Positions 18,557-27,390 of a stretch of DNA of 62,364 nt are shown piece after piece. Source of the DNA: Burkholderia sp. Bp9143 (GTDB lineage Bacteria; Pseudomonadota; Gammaproteobacteria; Burkholderiales; Burkholderiaceae); assembly GCF_003853645.1 (NCBI RefSeq), contig NZ_QTPO01000051.1, positions 1 to 62,364 on the forward strand, written 5' to 3'. How positions within the stretch are numbered: the first letter of the stretch is position 1; each line of letters starts with the position of its first letter. The notes under the pieces were generated by a model that was not told the DNA's origin, made no database searches, and saw only the letters and a program-made list of their open reading frames with translations. The translations under genes were made by a program, and so were the position numbers.

Positions 18557-20238
18557 CGCGCGCTCCCGTTGCCGGCGCCCGGCTCGGACAGCGGCGTCTG
18601 GCCGTGCGCGAAATCGCCCGCGCGGCGGAAGTCTTCCAGATCGTTGACGCCGCGCCAGTGGCCGTGCACGTACTGCACCTCGATCTTCTCGCCGGCGGCG
18701 ATCAGTTCGTTGAGTAGCGACGGGATGTCGAGCGTGTCGAAATCGGGGCGTGCCTGCAGCGTCGCGAGCATCGCCTTCAGGCGGTCGACGCCTGCGCCGC
18801 GCACGTTCAGCAGGCCGATCCAGCGGCCGTGCGGCGTGCCTGCGGCGACGTCGCTCGACACGCGTTGCAGATAAGTCTTTTGGCCGAACAAGCCGCGGTC
18901 ATCGGCAGCCGAGCAGAGCGCGAAATCGCGCACGCTCTGGTTGGTCTCCGTGAGCGACGAATCGACGACGACGCTGAACTCGGCCTCGCTCTCCGCGAGG
19001 TCGCGCAAGATGTAGCTGCGGAACAGCAGGTCGCCGTACGAGATCACGGTGTCGCCGGTCAGGCGCTCGGCCGCGCACGCGAGCGACGCGAGTTCGCCCG
19101 TCTGCGCATGGCGCTCGTTGACGACGAGCTTGATGCCCGACGTGTCGATCGCGTCGGCGCGATAGCCGCCGACCACGGTGATGTCGTTTACGCCATGCTT
19201 CTTGAAGCCGTCGACGAGCCAGCGCAGCAGCGGCTTGCCGGCGACCGGCAGCATGACCTTGGGCTTATCCTCGGTGACGGCCTCGAGCCCCTTGCCGCGG
19301 CTTGCGGCGAGCACGATCGCGGCGTTCGACGCGCGCGACGACGACGACAGGTAGATGCGCTCGGCCGCCGAGTATTCGTCGGCATCCTGCAGGCGGAAGA
19401 TCTCGTTGACCGATGCGACGCGGTCCTCGACGTTGATCAGCGTTTCGTTCTCGTGGATCTCGCGCGCGGTTGCCTGCATCGCGGATGCCGATGCGCGGAT
19501 CAGGTGGTTCGCCCAGATCACGGTGCTGATGCCGGCCTGGCGGAATACGTCGGTCGGCGTGCTGTAGTACTTGGTCGGCACGATCACGAGCGGCGCCTTG
19601 CCGCTCCATTCGCGCGCGAACTGCAGGATCTCGTCCGGGCGCGACAGCTTGCTGTGGATCAGGATCGCGTCGGCGCCGGCTTCCGCATATGCGTTCGCGC
19701 GGCGCAGCGCCTCGTCCATCCCCCAGCCCGCGATCAGCGCCTCGACGCGCGCGACGATCGAGAAGTCGGGATCGCTCTGCGAATCCTTGCCGGCCTTGAT
19801 CTTGCCGCAGAATTCGTCGATCTCGGCGAGCGGCTGGCGTTCGCCGTCGATGAAGCTGTTCGTCTTCGGGAACTGCTTGTCCTCGATGCACACGCCGGCG
19901 ATGCCGCGCTGCTCGAGCTTCTTCACGAGGCGGCGCACGTTGTTGAAGTTGCCGTAGCCGGTGTCGCCGTCGAGCAGGATCGGCAGGTCGCTCGCGTCGG
20001 CCATGAACTCGAGCACGTCGACGACTTGCGTCCAGCTCGCTTCGTTGTTGTCGCGCACGCCGAACTGCGCGGAGATCGCGAGGCCCGATGCCCAGATCCC
20101 CTTGAAGCCGGCTTCGCGAACGATGCGCGCGGACAGGCCGTTGTGCGCTTCCATCAGGAATTCGAGGTCGCTGCTGACGAGCATGCGGCGCAGGCGTGCG
20201 CTGCGCGATTCGGAGAAGTTGGGTTCGCGTGCGTTCAT
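18553..20238 (-). CDS. aepX: PEP mutase fused to nucleotidyltransferase domain
   Basis: 561 aa. Residues ~15-290 are phosphoenolpyruvate mutase, which forms the C-P bond: signature EDKQFPKTNS at 119-128 and LLDGDTGYGN at 88-97. From about 305 a nucleotidyltransferase domain follows (AAIVLAASRGKG, DKPKVMLPV), usually associated with activating the phosphonate head group. Its nucleotide loop departs from the usual AAGxGxRL: the second Gly is Ser and the Arg is Gly, so the domain may be impaired. Start ATG 20238 has GGAG upstream and overlaps the previous stop (ATGA). The frame is open to 20328, but that extension lies in the preceding gene. Confidence 0.93.
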   Translation of the reverse strand: MNAREPNFSESRSARLRRMLVSSDLEFLMEAHNGLSARIVREAGFKGIWASGLAISAQFGVRDNNEASWTQVVDVLEFMADASDLPILLDGDTGYGNFNNVRRLVKKLEQRGIAGVCIEDKQFPKTNSFIDGERQPLAEIDEFCGKIKAGKDSQSDPDFSIVARVEALIAGWGMDEALRRANAYAEAGADAILIHSKLSRPDEILQFAREWSGKAPLVIVPTKYYSTPTDVFRQAGISTVIWANHLIRASASAMQATAREIHENETLINVEDRVASVNEIFRLQDADEYSAAERIYLSSSSRASNAAIVLAASRGKGLEAVTEDKPKVMLPVAGKPLLRWLVDGFKKHGVNDITVVGGYRADAIDTSGIKLVVNERHAQTGELASLACAAERLTGDTVISYGDLLFRSYILRDLAESEAEFSVVVDSSLTETNQSVRDFALCSAADDRGLFGQKTYLQRVSSDVAAGTPHGRWIGLLNVRGAGVDRLKAMLATLQARPDFDTLDIPSLLNELIAAGEKIEVQYVHGHWRGVNDLEDFRRAGDFAHGQTPLSEPGAGNGSAR

Positions 20239-21002
20239 CGCGCGGCTCCTGCGGTGGTGCGTTGAATCAGGGGGAGAATCTCTTGCGTGGCACGCGCGAC
20301 GTCGTTCGGGAAGTCGATCTCGATCCACGGCAAACTCGTGACGTCGGCGACGTCGAACGAATGGCCGCCTTCGAGCAGCAGGTCGCGCACGGCTTCCTCA
20401 TGCGGCATGTTCGCGCGGCCGCTGTCGACGTAGCCCGCGACGATCGTAGCGAGACGGCGCGCGGTGCCTTCGGTGAAGCGGAAGAAGCCGACCGACTCGC
20501 CGATCGTGTCGTACTCGAGGTCGACCGCGAGCTGCTTGCGCAGTTCGACCGGTACGCCGTTCTTCAGGCACAGCTTGACGGGTTCATCACCGGCCTCGAA
20601 GTCGCGATCGATCAGCAGGCGGTCGACCGACTGGTCCGCATCGGCGACCAGCGCGTGCAGGATGTTCTCGTCGTACAGCACGTCCGCGTCCATCAGCAGC
20701 ACGTCGCCGCCGCGCGTCATCGCATCGGCGACGGTGTGCACGGTCAGCACGCTGCCGAGGTCGTAGCGCTCGTTCAGCACGATCTCGGCGGTGCGGCCGA
20801 GGCGCTTCAGTTCCTGCTCGACCTTCGCGGACTGGAAGCCGAGCCCGAGCACGATGTCATCGACGCCGGCGGCGTCGAGCACGCGCAGATGGCGCTCGAG
20901 CAGCGACACGTCGTCGAAGCGCAGCAGGCACTTCGGGAATTGCGCCTCGGGCGGTTGTTGCAGGCGCAAGCCGAGGCCTGCCGCAAGAATGATGGCTCGC
21001 AT
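20235..21002 (-). CDS. NTP transferase, probable AEP cytidylyltransferase
   Basis: 255 aa nucleotidyltransferase of the LicC/PntC-like group. Intact loop MRAIILAAGLGLRL with FPKCLLRF, metal-binding LLMDADVLYD, and ERYDLGSVLTV like the choline/AEP cytidylyltransferases; C-terminal WIEIDFPNDVARA also fits that group. Predicted reaction: CTP + AEP to CMP-AEP. ATG 21002 with GGAG upstream is chosen over an in-frame TTG 15 nt earlier. Coupled by ATGA to aepX. The cytidylyl specificity is inferred from context and resemblance. Confidence 0.82.
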   Translation of the reverse strand: MRAIILAAGLGLRLQQPPEAQFPKCLLRFDDVSLLERHLRVLDAAGVDDIVLGLGFQSAKVEQELKRLGRTAEIVLNERYDLGSVLTVHTVADAMTRGGDVLLMDADVLYDENILHALVADADQSVDRLLIDRDFEAGDEPVKLCLKNGVPVELRKQLAVDLEYDTIGESVGFFRFTEGTARRLATIVAGYVDSGRANMPHEEAVRDLLLEGGHSFDVADVTSLPWIEIDFPNDVARATQEILPLIQRTTAGAAR

Positions 21003-21038
21003 GGGTTCTCCAACCAAAAAGCCGGCGGATCTGAACGA

Positions 21039-22040
21039 TCAGTCGGCGAGCGGCTGCGGCGCACGGCGCCGCTGCCAGTTTCTTTCACTGAAATGCAGAT
21101 AGAGCAGGCCGGGCAGGCCGAGCGCGAGTTCGCGCGCACGCTTCGCGAGCGACAGCGCGAGCGCCGCGTCGGGCGGCAGGCCGACCAGTGGCGCGAGCAG
21201 CAGGTAACCGCCTTCCTGTGCGCCGAGCGAGCCCGGGATCGCGAACGCCGCACCGCGAATCGCCTGGCCGACGCTCTCGAGCAGCAGCGCGTCGAGCCAG
21301 CTGACCGGGTGCCCGAGGAAGTGCAGCGCGAGCCACACTTCGGCGGTGCCGACGATCCAGCCGACGAGGCTCAATGCGAAGGTCTTCGCGACCTTCGCGC
21401 GATCGCGGTACAGCGCGCCGACCGCGTCGTCGATCGCGTCCGCGCGGGTCGCCAGCGACGACCAGTCGCGCGGGCCGAGCAGCTTCGACGCGAGACGCAG
21501 CCCGCGGCCGAACAGCCCGCGCCGCTGCGCCGCGTAGAACGCGACGGCGAGGGCGCCGAGCACGCCGGTGGCGATCAGCGCCGGCGTGCGCAGGTGAGCG
21601 ACCGACTCGTGCGTCGCATACAGGCTGAACGTGGCGATGCCGATCAGCGCGAACGCCATCTGCGCGAGCGCCTGCATCGTCGTGCTGACGGTGACGGCGG
21701 CGGCCGCATCGGCCATCCGCGTGCCGCGCTGCGCAAGGTGGCGCACCATCAGCACCGGGCCGCCGATCTGCCCGGCGGGCAGCAGGCTGTTCACCGATTC
21801 GCCGACCCAGCGCGCGCGCAGCGCGTCGCCGAGTTCGGCGCCGGGCTGGCCGCGGCGGAACATCACCGAGATCGCCAGCGCGTCGATCACGAGCGGCACG
21901 ACATGGAACGCCGCGACGAGCGCGAGGCCCCAGCCGGCCGCGAGGAACGTCGACGCGACCGCGCCGACACCCTGCCAGGCGAGCAGGGCGACGAACAGTG
22001 CCGTTCCGAGGGACAGCAGGATCAGGCCGGCGCGTGTCAT
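21039..22040 (-). CDS. flippase-like integral membrane protein (LPG synthase TM family)
   Basis: 333 aa with about eight hydrophobic segments, matching the lysylphosphatidylglycerol-synthetase transmembrane-domain family (DUF2156-less, AglD/flippase-like). Characteristic patches are ESVNSLLPAGQIGGPVLMVR and AFAIPGSLGAQEGGYLLLAP. Such proteins occur with lipid-linked glycan and lipid-modification genes and are thought to move or help move lipids across the inner membrane. ATG 22040 overlaps the oxygenase stop (ATGA). In this operon it may translocate the phosphonate-bearing lipid. Confidence 0.88.
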   Translation of the reverse strand: MTRAGLILLSLGTALFVALLAWQGVGAVASTFLAAGWGLALVAAFHVVPLVIDALAISVMFRRGQPGAELGDALRARWVGESVNSLLPAGQIGGPVLMVRHLAQRGTRMADAAAAVTVSTTMQALAQMAFALIGIATFSLYATHESVAHLRTPALIATGVLGALAVAFYAAQRRGLFGRGLRLASKLLGPRDWSSLATRADAIDDAVGALYRDRAKVAKTFALSLVGWIVGTAEVWLALHFLGHPVSWLDALLLESVGQAIRGAAFAIPGSLGAQEGGYLLLAPLVGLPPDAALALSLAKRARELALGLPGLLYLHFSERNWQRRRAPQPLAD

Positions 22041-22846
22041 GACCCGGTCGACCGTCGTGTGGCCAGTTGCTTGAACACCTGGCGGAAGCCGAAATATGCG
22101 ATCGCGTCCTTCATGTTCGAGATGAAGCGCTTCCACGGCCGCATGCCGGGATTGGTCACGTATTCGAACGTCAGCGACACGCGCGTCTCGTTCTGGCCGA
22201 GCGGCGTGATGCGATGGCGCAGCTTGTCGCCGTCGAAGAGCACGATGCCGCCGTCGGCGATCTGCACGGAGCCCGGTTCGTCGGGCACGTCCGGATTGCG
22301 CGTGTGCAGCTCGTAGTCGAGCCGGCACGACGATTCGTCGATCACGCCGATCAGCAGCGTGTAGCGGCGGCCGTCGTAGTAAGACGTGTCGTAGTGCCAG
22401 CCGATGTGGTCGCCCGGCTTCGTGTAGTAATACAGCGCGTACGCATGCGGATCGTTGTCCGGCGACAGCATCAGCTTGTCGCCCGTGATCTTCTCGAGGA
22501 AGCCGATCAGCGCTTTCGAGCGATACAGCTCGGCGATGTACGGCGCCTGCTCGTCGATCGTGTGCCGGCTCACGCTGCCGCCCTGCTTGTGGCCGGGCAG
22601 GTAATTGCGGTTCAGGCCGGCCTGCATCGCGCGGGCGGCGGCCGCGAGCTTCGCGTGCGCGTCGGGCGGCAGGAATGCGTCGAGGTACAGGAACGACCCC
22701 TGGCGCGCGTAGTCGCCGCGCAGGCGGTCGAGGTCGAGACGGCCGACGCAGTCGGCCACTGTGTGATCGGGATCGGCCGCTACCGCGCGCGCAGGCGCGG
22801 GGCGTGCCGGGCTCAGCACGGAGTCGTCGCGCGTGCTCGGAGTCAT
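22037..22846 (-). CDS. 2-oxoglutarate/Fe(II)-dependent oxygenase
   Basis: 269 aa. Double-stranded beta-helix dioxygenase with facial triad His151-x-Asp153 (GWHYDTS) and His211 (KLRHRITPLG), and 2OG-binding Arg222 (NETRVSLTFEY). Asp153 is present, so hydroxylation rather than halogenation is expected. A C-terminal helical extension (WKRFISNMKDAIAYFGF) may contact lipid or partners. Overlaps neighbours by ATGA on both sides, tying it to the phosphonate operon. A plausible role is hydroxylation of the AEP head group or the lipid; the substrate is inference. Confidence 0.88.
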   Translation of the reverse strand: MTPSTRDDSVLSPARPAPARAVAADPDHTVADCVGRLDLDRLRGDYARQGSFLYLDAFLPPDAHAKLAAAARAMQAGLNRNYLPGHKQGGSVSRHTIDEQAPYIAELYRSKALIGFLEKITGDKLMLSPDNDPHAYALYYYTKPGDHIGWHYDTSYYDGRRYTLLIGVIDESSCRLDYELHTRNPDVPDEPGSVQIADGGIVLFDGDKLRHRITPLGQNETRVSLTFEYVTNPGMRPWKRFISNMKDAIAYFGFRQVFKQLATRRSTGS

Positions 22847-23529
22847 TTGGAAGCCTGGATTTCGGTTGAATTCTGCGGATGCGGAAGGTCGCCGCGGCGG
22901 ACGATGCGCCACCAGTCGATCACGACCCACGCGGCGAACAGCGGGGCGCCGATCGATGCCGCGAGCAGGAACGGCTGGACGCCGTCGACGAGCGTCACGA
23001 TCGGCAGCAGGTAGAGCACGTCTTCCGTTTCGAAGCCGCCGGCGAAAGCCTGCTTGGTGCCGGCCTTGCCGGCGATCGATTCGATCCGCATGCGCAGGAA
23101 GAAGATCAGCGCGACGGCCGCGCCGGCCACCGCCCCGAGCAGCACCGGCGACGCGGCCATCTGGCCGCCCTGGGCGACGATGCCGAGGCCCATGCTGACG
23201 AACAGCGCGACCGTCACGAGCGCGTCGGCCGCGAGGTCGTAAAAGTGACCGATCTTGCTGGACTTGCCGCTGATGCGCGCGAGTTCGCCGTCGGTGTGGT
23301 CGACGAAGTTCGACAGCACGATCAGGAATGCCCCTGCGTTGATCCAGCCGAAGCCGCCTTGCGCGAGGCACCAGGCGCCGGCGAGGCCGATCAGCAGACG
23401 AAGGGTAGTGAGGTGATTCGGGGTGACCGGCGTGTCGATCAGCGGTCGGACAAGCGAGCGCGCGAGCCGCGCATCCCAGGTGCGTGGCAGGGGCGGTTCG
23501 GAACGTGTGGCGGTTTTTCTTTGGTCCAT
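22843..23529 (-). CDS. CDP-alcohol phosphatidyltransferase family enzyme
   Basis: 228 aa membrane enzyme with the complete family motif DGELAR-x8-G-HFY-D-LAA-D (about residues 80-102) and five to six hydrophobic segments. The family swaps CMP from a CDP- or CMP-activated donor for an alcohol. With an upstream-built CMP-AEP it could make a diacylglyceryl-AEP phosphonolipid or transfer AEP to another hydroxyl. It is the first gene of the seven-gene minus-strand operon; the operon promoter should lie in the AT-rich sequence at 23530-23580. Confidence 0.9.
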   Translation of the reverse strand: MDQRKTATRSEPPLPRTWDARLARSLVRPLIDTPVTPNHLTTLRLLIGLAGAWCLAQGGFGWINAGAFLIVLSNFVDHTDGELARISGKSSKIGHFYDLAADALVTVALFVSMGLGIVAQGGQMAASPVLLGAVAGAAVALIFFLRMRIESIAGKAGTKQAFAGGFETEDVLYLLPIVTLVDGVQPFLLAASIGAPLFAAWVVIDWWRIVRRGDLPHPQNSTEIQASK

Positions 23530-24171
23530 CGGCGAAATATATACGGAATTGTAATTTGTTGCTTTTTATTCGATCAATGTCCTGACATACGGGAGTGTTA
23601 CCGCGCATTCCGGGCATCGGTCGGTTGCAAACCGGATGCGCGAAACGGCGTTCGCGCAGGCGGACCTCACCTGATCCAGTGTGGTTCGCATCACGCGGCT
23701 GTCAAGGGCGGACGAGCCTCGCGCGTGGGCCCGGCGGCGATTCGCGCACGTCGACGGGTTGATGTGCATCAGGCCGGAAACGGCGGTGCCGGGTGACAAT
23801 CGGCCGCGGCGATCGCCGATCGGCCATTGCATGCGGATTCCCTGCGTTTACGCGGTCAATCCGGAAAGGTATCGGTTGATTGACGTTCAGCCGTTCGTAA
23901 TCTTCGAGCCGAAAATTGGCGGTTTGCTTTCGCGTGCCTTTCGACTGCATTCGACGTCGACGCCGCGACCTGTCACAGAACGGCCGTTCGATACCCGGTG
24001 CATTCAGCAAGTATCTTTTGCATCCGGCGGACATTTCGCGGCGATGGCCTCTGCGATACTCGGACCACGCCCGTGGTGCCGGGCCGCCCCTCGCGGCCCC
24101 AAGGGCTTCGCGTCGCTCAGGAGACACCCCCCGCGACGTCAACGACAGACCAAAGCGTCAGATAACCAGCC
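23530..24171. other. divergent regulatory region
   Basis: 642 nt between the phosphonate operon (minus) and the CoA-transferase gene (plus). The first ~50 nt next to the operon are AT-rich (ATATATAC, TTTTTATTCG) and likely carry its promoter. I cannot place confident -35/-10 pairs. Frames in the rest lack family resemblance and start context, so no gene is called. Confidence 0.5.
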
Positions 24172-25686
24172 ATGTCTTCTTCACGCATCCTCGCTCCCGC
24201 CCTGCGTTCGCTCGTCCGCACCGCCGACGAAGCCGCCGCGCTGATCCGTCCCGGCATGACCGTCGCGATGAGCGGCTTCACCGGTTCCGGCTATCCGAAG
24301 GCCGTGCCGGCCGCGCTCGCCGCCCACATCGACGCCGCCCACGCGCGCGGCGAGGACTTCCGGATCAACGTGCTGACGGGCGCATCGACCGCGCCGGAAC
24401 TCGACGGCGCGCTCGCCCGCACCAACGGCATCTCGATGCGCCTGCCGTACCAGTCCGACCCGACGCTGCGCGACAAGATCAACAACGGCGAAGTCGACTA
24501 TCAGGACGTCCACCTCAGCCACGTCGCGCAATACGCATGGTTCGGGCTGTACGGCGACCTCGACGTCGCGATCGTCGAAGTCGCGGGCATTCGCGAGGAC
24601 GGGCTGCTGATTCCGTCCGCATCGATCGGCAACAACAAGACGTGGCTCGAGCGGGCGAAGCACGTGATTCTCGAAGTCAACTCGCGCCAGCCGCTCGGCC
24701 TCGACGGGATGCACGACGTCTATTACGGCACCGCGCTGCCGCCGCACCGCAAGCCTATTCCGCTGACGAAAAGCGACGACCGGATCGGCGAGCCGTACCT
24801 GCGCTGCCCGGCCGACAAGATCGTCGCGATCGTCGAGACCGACGCGCCGGACCGCAGCAACGCGTTCTCCGCACCCGACGCCACGTCGAAGCAGATCGCG
24901 CTGCAACTGATCGACTTCCTGCGCCACGAAGTGAAGCGCGGCCGCCTGCCGGAAAACCTGCTGCCGCTGCAGTCGGGCGTCGGCAACATCACGAACGCGG
25001 TGCTCGCGGAACTGAGCTCGGCCGGCTTCTCGAACCTGACCGCGTACACCGAGGTGATCCAGGACGGCATGCTCGACCTGCTCGACGACGGCACGCTGAG
25101 CTTCGCGTCGGCCACGGCGCTGTCGCTGAGCCCGGTCGCCGTGCAGCGCTTCGCCGACGAGATCGCGACGTTCCGCGAAAAGATCCTGCTGCGCCCGCAG
25201 GAGATCAGCAACCATCCGGAACTCGTGCGCCGCCTCGGCTGCATCGCGATGAACGGGATGATCGAGGCCGACATCTACGGCAACGTGAACTCGACGCACG
25301 TGATGGGCACGAAGATCCAGAACGGCATCGGCGGCTCGGGCGACTTCGCGCGCAACGGCTACCTGTCGTGCTTCATGTCGGCCAGCACCGCGAAGGGCGG
25401 CGCGATCTCGCGGATCGTGCCGATGGCGAGCCACGTCGACCATACCGAGCACGACGTCGCGGTGGTCGTCACCGAGCAGGGGCTCGCGGACCTGCGCGGC
25501 CTGTCGCCGAAGCAGCGCGCGCGCAAGATCATCGCGACCTGCGCGCATCCCGACTATCGCCCGATGCTCGAGGACTACTTCGAGCGCGCGTCGCGCGAGA
25601 GCTTCGGGAAGCACACGCCGCACCTGCTCGCCGAGGCGCTGTCGTGGCACGAGCGCTATGTGCGCACCGGGACGATGAAGGCCTGA
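24172..25686 (+). CDS. succinyl-CoA:acetate CoA-transferase-type enzyme
   Basis: 504 aa, class I CoA-transferase of the acetyl-CoA hydrolase/transferase family, close in length and layout to AarC. The catalytic Glu is Glu294 (AYTEVIQDG), the same number as in AarC; glycine-rich SGVGNITNAV precedes it and GGSGDFARNGYLS follows. It moves CoA between succinyl-CoA and acetate (or propionate) in the cytoplasm, often in acetate detoxification or a modified TCA cycle. Monocistronic. Annotation as simple acetyl-CoA hydrolase is less likely with Glu294 intact. Confidence 0.92.
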   Translation: MSSSRILAPALRSLVRTADEAAALIRPGMTVAMSGFTGSGYPKAVPAALAAHIDAAHARGEDFRINVLTGASTAPELDGALARTNGISMRLPYQSDPTLRDKINNGEVDYQDVHLSHVAQYAWFGLYGDLDVAIVEVAGIREDGLLIPSASIGNNKTWLERAKHVILEVNSRQPLGLDGMHDVYYGTALPPHRKPIPLTKSDDRIGEPYLRCPADKIVAIVETDAPDRSNAFSAPDATSKQIALQLIDFLRHEVKRGRLPENLLPLQSGVGNITNAVLAELSSAGFSNLTAYTEVIQDGMLDLLDDGTLSFASATALSLSPVAVQRFADEIATFREKILLRPQEISNHPELVRRLGCIAMNGMIEADIYGNVNSTHVMGTKIQNGIGGSGDFARNGYLSCFMSASTAKGGAISRIVPMASHVDHTEHDVAVVVTEQGLADLRGLSPKQRARKIIATCAHPDYRPMLEDYFERASRESFGKHTPHLLAEALSWHERYVRTGTMKA

Positions 25687-25723
25687 CGTTGCGGCCCGCG
25701 ACGGGCGTATGCCCGTCGCATCG

Positions 25724-27256
25724 TCAATCCATCGCCGCGTGCGCGACGTCGACGCTCGCCGTTTTCTGCGGCGGGCGGATCAGCAGCAACAGCGGGATCA
25801 TCAGCAGCGTCGCGACGAACATCAGCTTGAAGTCGTTCAGGTACGCGATCATCGCGGCCTGCTGGTTGATCGTGCGGTCGAGCAGCGCGATGTCGAGGTG
25901 GCTGCCGGCCATCGCCTGCACGGCCGGGTCGAACGGCGTGATGTGGGTCACGAGGTTGGCATGCGCGACCTGCGTGTTGCGCGTCATCAGCGTCTGCACG
26001 ATCGAGATGCCGATACTGCTTCCGATGTTGCGCATCAGGCTGTAGGTGGCCGTGCCGTCCGCGCGCAACTCGGGCTGCAGCGTCGAGAACGACAGCGCGC
26101 TCAGCGGCACGAACACGAGCCCCAGCCCGAAGCCCTGGACCACCCCGGGCCACACGATGTCCGCCTCGGACAGCACGATCGTGTACTGCATCATCTGCCA
26201 CAGCGCGAGCGCGGAAATCGCCAGCCCGGCGAACAGCAGCGCCCGCGCGTCCACGTACTTCAGCAATCGCCCGACGAACAGCATCGCGATCATCGTGCCC
26301 GCGCCGCTCGGCGCGGTGACGAGGCCCGTCGTCGCGACGGGATAGCCCATCAGGTTCTGCAGCATCGGCGGCAACAGCGCACGCGTCGCGTACAGCACCG
26401 CGCCGACGACGAAGATGAACAGCGTGCCGGTCGCGAAGTTCGGGTCGCGCAGCAACTCCGACTTGAAGAACGACGCCTTGCCGACGGTCGCCGTATGCAC
26501 GAGGAAGAACGCGAAGCTCAGGGCCGCGACGAGCGCCTCGATGCGAATTTCGTACGAACCGAACCAGTCGAGCTGTTCGCCGCGGTCGAGCATCGCCTGG
26601 AACGCGCCGATCGCGAGTGCGAGCGTCGCGAAGCCGAACGCGTCGAATTTCACGTGCGGGCGCGGCGCGCGCGCGGGCAGGAAGGTCAGCACGCCGGCCA
26701 GTGCGAACGCGCCGATCGGCACGTTGATGAAGAACACCCAGCGCCAGTTGTAGCTGTCGGTGAGCCAGCCGCCGAGCGTCGGGCCGAGGATCGGACCGAC
26801 CATCACGCCCATCCCCCAGATCGCCATTGCCTGACCCTGCTTCTCGCGCGGGTTGATGTCGAGCAGGATCGACTGCGACAGCGGCACCAGCGCGGCGCCG
26901 AACACGCCCTGCAGCAGCCGCGCGCCGACGATCTGCACGAGCGACTCGGACAGCCCGCAGAGCGCGGACGCGATCGTGAAGCCCGCGATCGAGATCGTCA
27001 GCAGCCGTTTCATGCTGAGCCGGTCGGACAGCCAGCCGGTCAGCGGCGTCGCGATCGCCGCGGCGACGATGTAGGAGGTCAGCACCCAGGTGATCTCGTC
27101 CTGCGACGCGGACAGCGTGCCCTGCATGTGCGGCAACGCGACGTTCGCGATCGTGCTGTCGAGCGTCTGGATCAGCGTCGCGAGCATGATCGACAGGGTC
27201 AGCATCGGCCGATTGAGGGCGGGCGGCGAGGCGGGGGCGTCGGCGGCGGGATTCAA
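25724..27256 (-). CDS. DHA2-family multidrug exporter (EmrB/QacA type)
   Basis: 510 aa, 14 predicted membrane helices. Motif A-like GWLSDRLSMKRLL and helix 5 motif GVMVGPILGPTLGGWL are diagnostic of drug:H+ antiporters. The frame is open to 27364, but that would run through the operator/promoter. A TTG at 27254-27256 has GGAG at 8 nt spacing and gives N-terminus NPAADAPAS, a normal length for the family, so TTG is chosen. Divergent from a MarR regulator that probably represses it. No periplasmic adaptor (EmrA) gene is adjacent. Confidence 0.9.
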   Translation of the reverse strand: MNPAADAPASPPALNRPMLTLSIMLATLIQTLDSTIANVALPHMQGTLSASQDEITWVLTSYIVAAAIATPLTGWLSDRLSMKRLLTISIAGFTIASALCGLSESLVQIVGARLLQGVFGAALVPLSQSILLDINPREKQGQAMAIWGMGVMVGPILGPTLGGWLTDSYNWRWVFFINVPIGAFALAGVLTFLPARAPRPHVKFDAFGFATLALAIGAFQAMLDRGEQLDWFGSYEIRIEALVAALSFAFFLVHTATVGKASFFKSELLRDPNFATGTLFIFVVGAVLYATRALLPPMLQNLMGYPVATTGLVTAPSGAGTMIAMLFVGRLLKYVDARALLFAGLAISALALWQMMQYTIVLSEADIVWPGVVQGFGLGLVFVPLSALSFSTLQPELRADGTATYSLMRNIGSSIGISIVQTLMTRNTQVAHANLVTHITPFDPAVQAMAGSHLDIALLDRTINQQAAMIAYLNDFKLMFVATLLMIPLLLLIRPPQKTASVDVAHAAMD

Positions 27257-27308
27257 GCGGGTGTCTCCGTGGGGCGGTCGCCGTGGGCGGCGATCCGGTA
27301 TCACTCGA

Positions 27309-27340
27309 ATTATAAGCACGCTTATTATAGCCGTGCTCAT
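27309..27340. promoter_or_regulatory. candidate MarR operator over exporter promoter
   Basis: Perfect palindrome ATAAGC-AC-GCTTAT at 27312-27325, plus a wider AGCACG/CGTGCT repeat at 27316-27336. On the minus strand two TATAAT hexamers (27309-27314 and 27324-27329) overlap it, so a bound repressor would block exporter transcription. Located between divergent exporter and marR genes. Confidence 0.6.
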
Positions 27341-27378
27341 CGCCTGGCCCGAGCCGCGGGTCATTCGCGGCCTGCCCC

Positions 27379-27384
27379 TATAAT
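27379..27384 (+). promoter_or_regulatory. -10 hexamer of the marR gene
   Basis: Perfect TATAAT ending 6 nt before the ATG at 27391, so transcription should begin at or within a base or two of the start codon, implying a leaderless message. No good -35 is present. Confidence 0.5.
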
Positions 27385-27390
27385 CGCCGC

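Noticed and set aside
23566..23832. 88-codon minus-strand frame upstream of the phosphonate operon
   Set aside because: Codon usage and composition look non-coding; the stretch is more likely regulatory.
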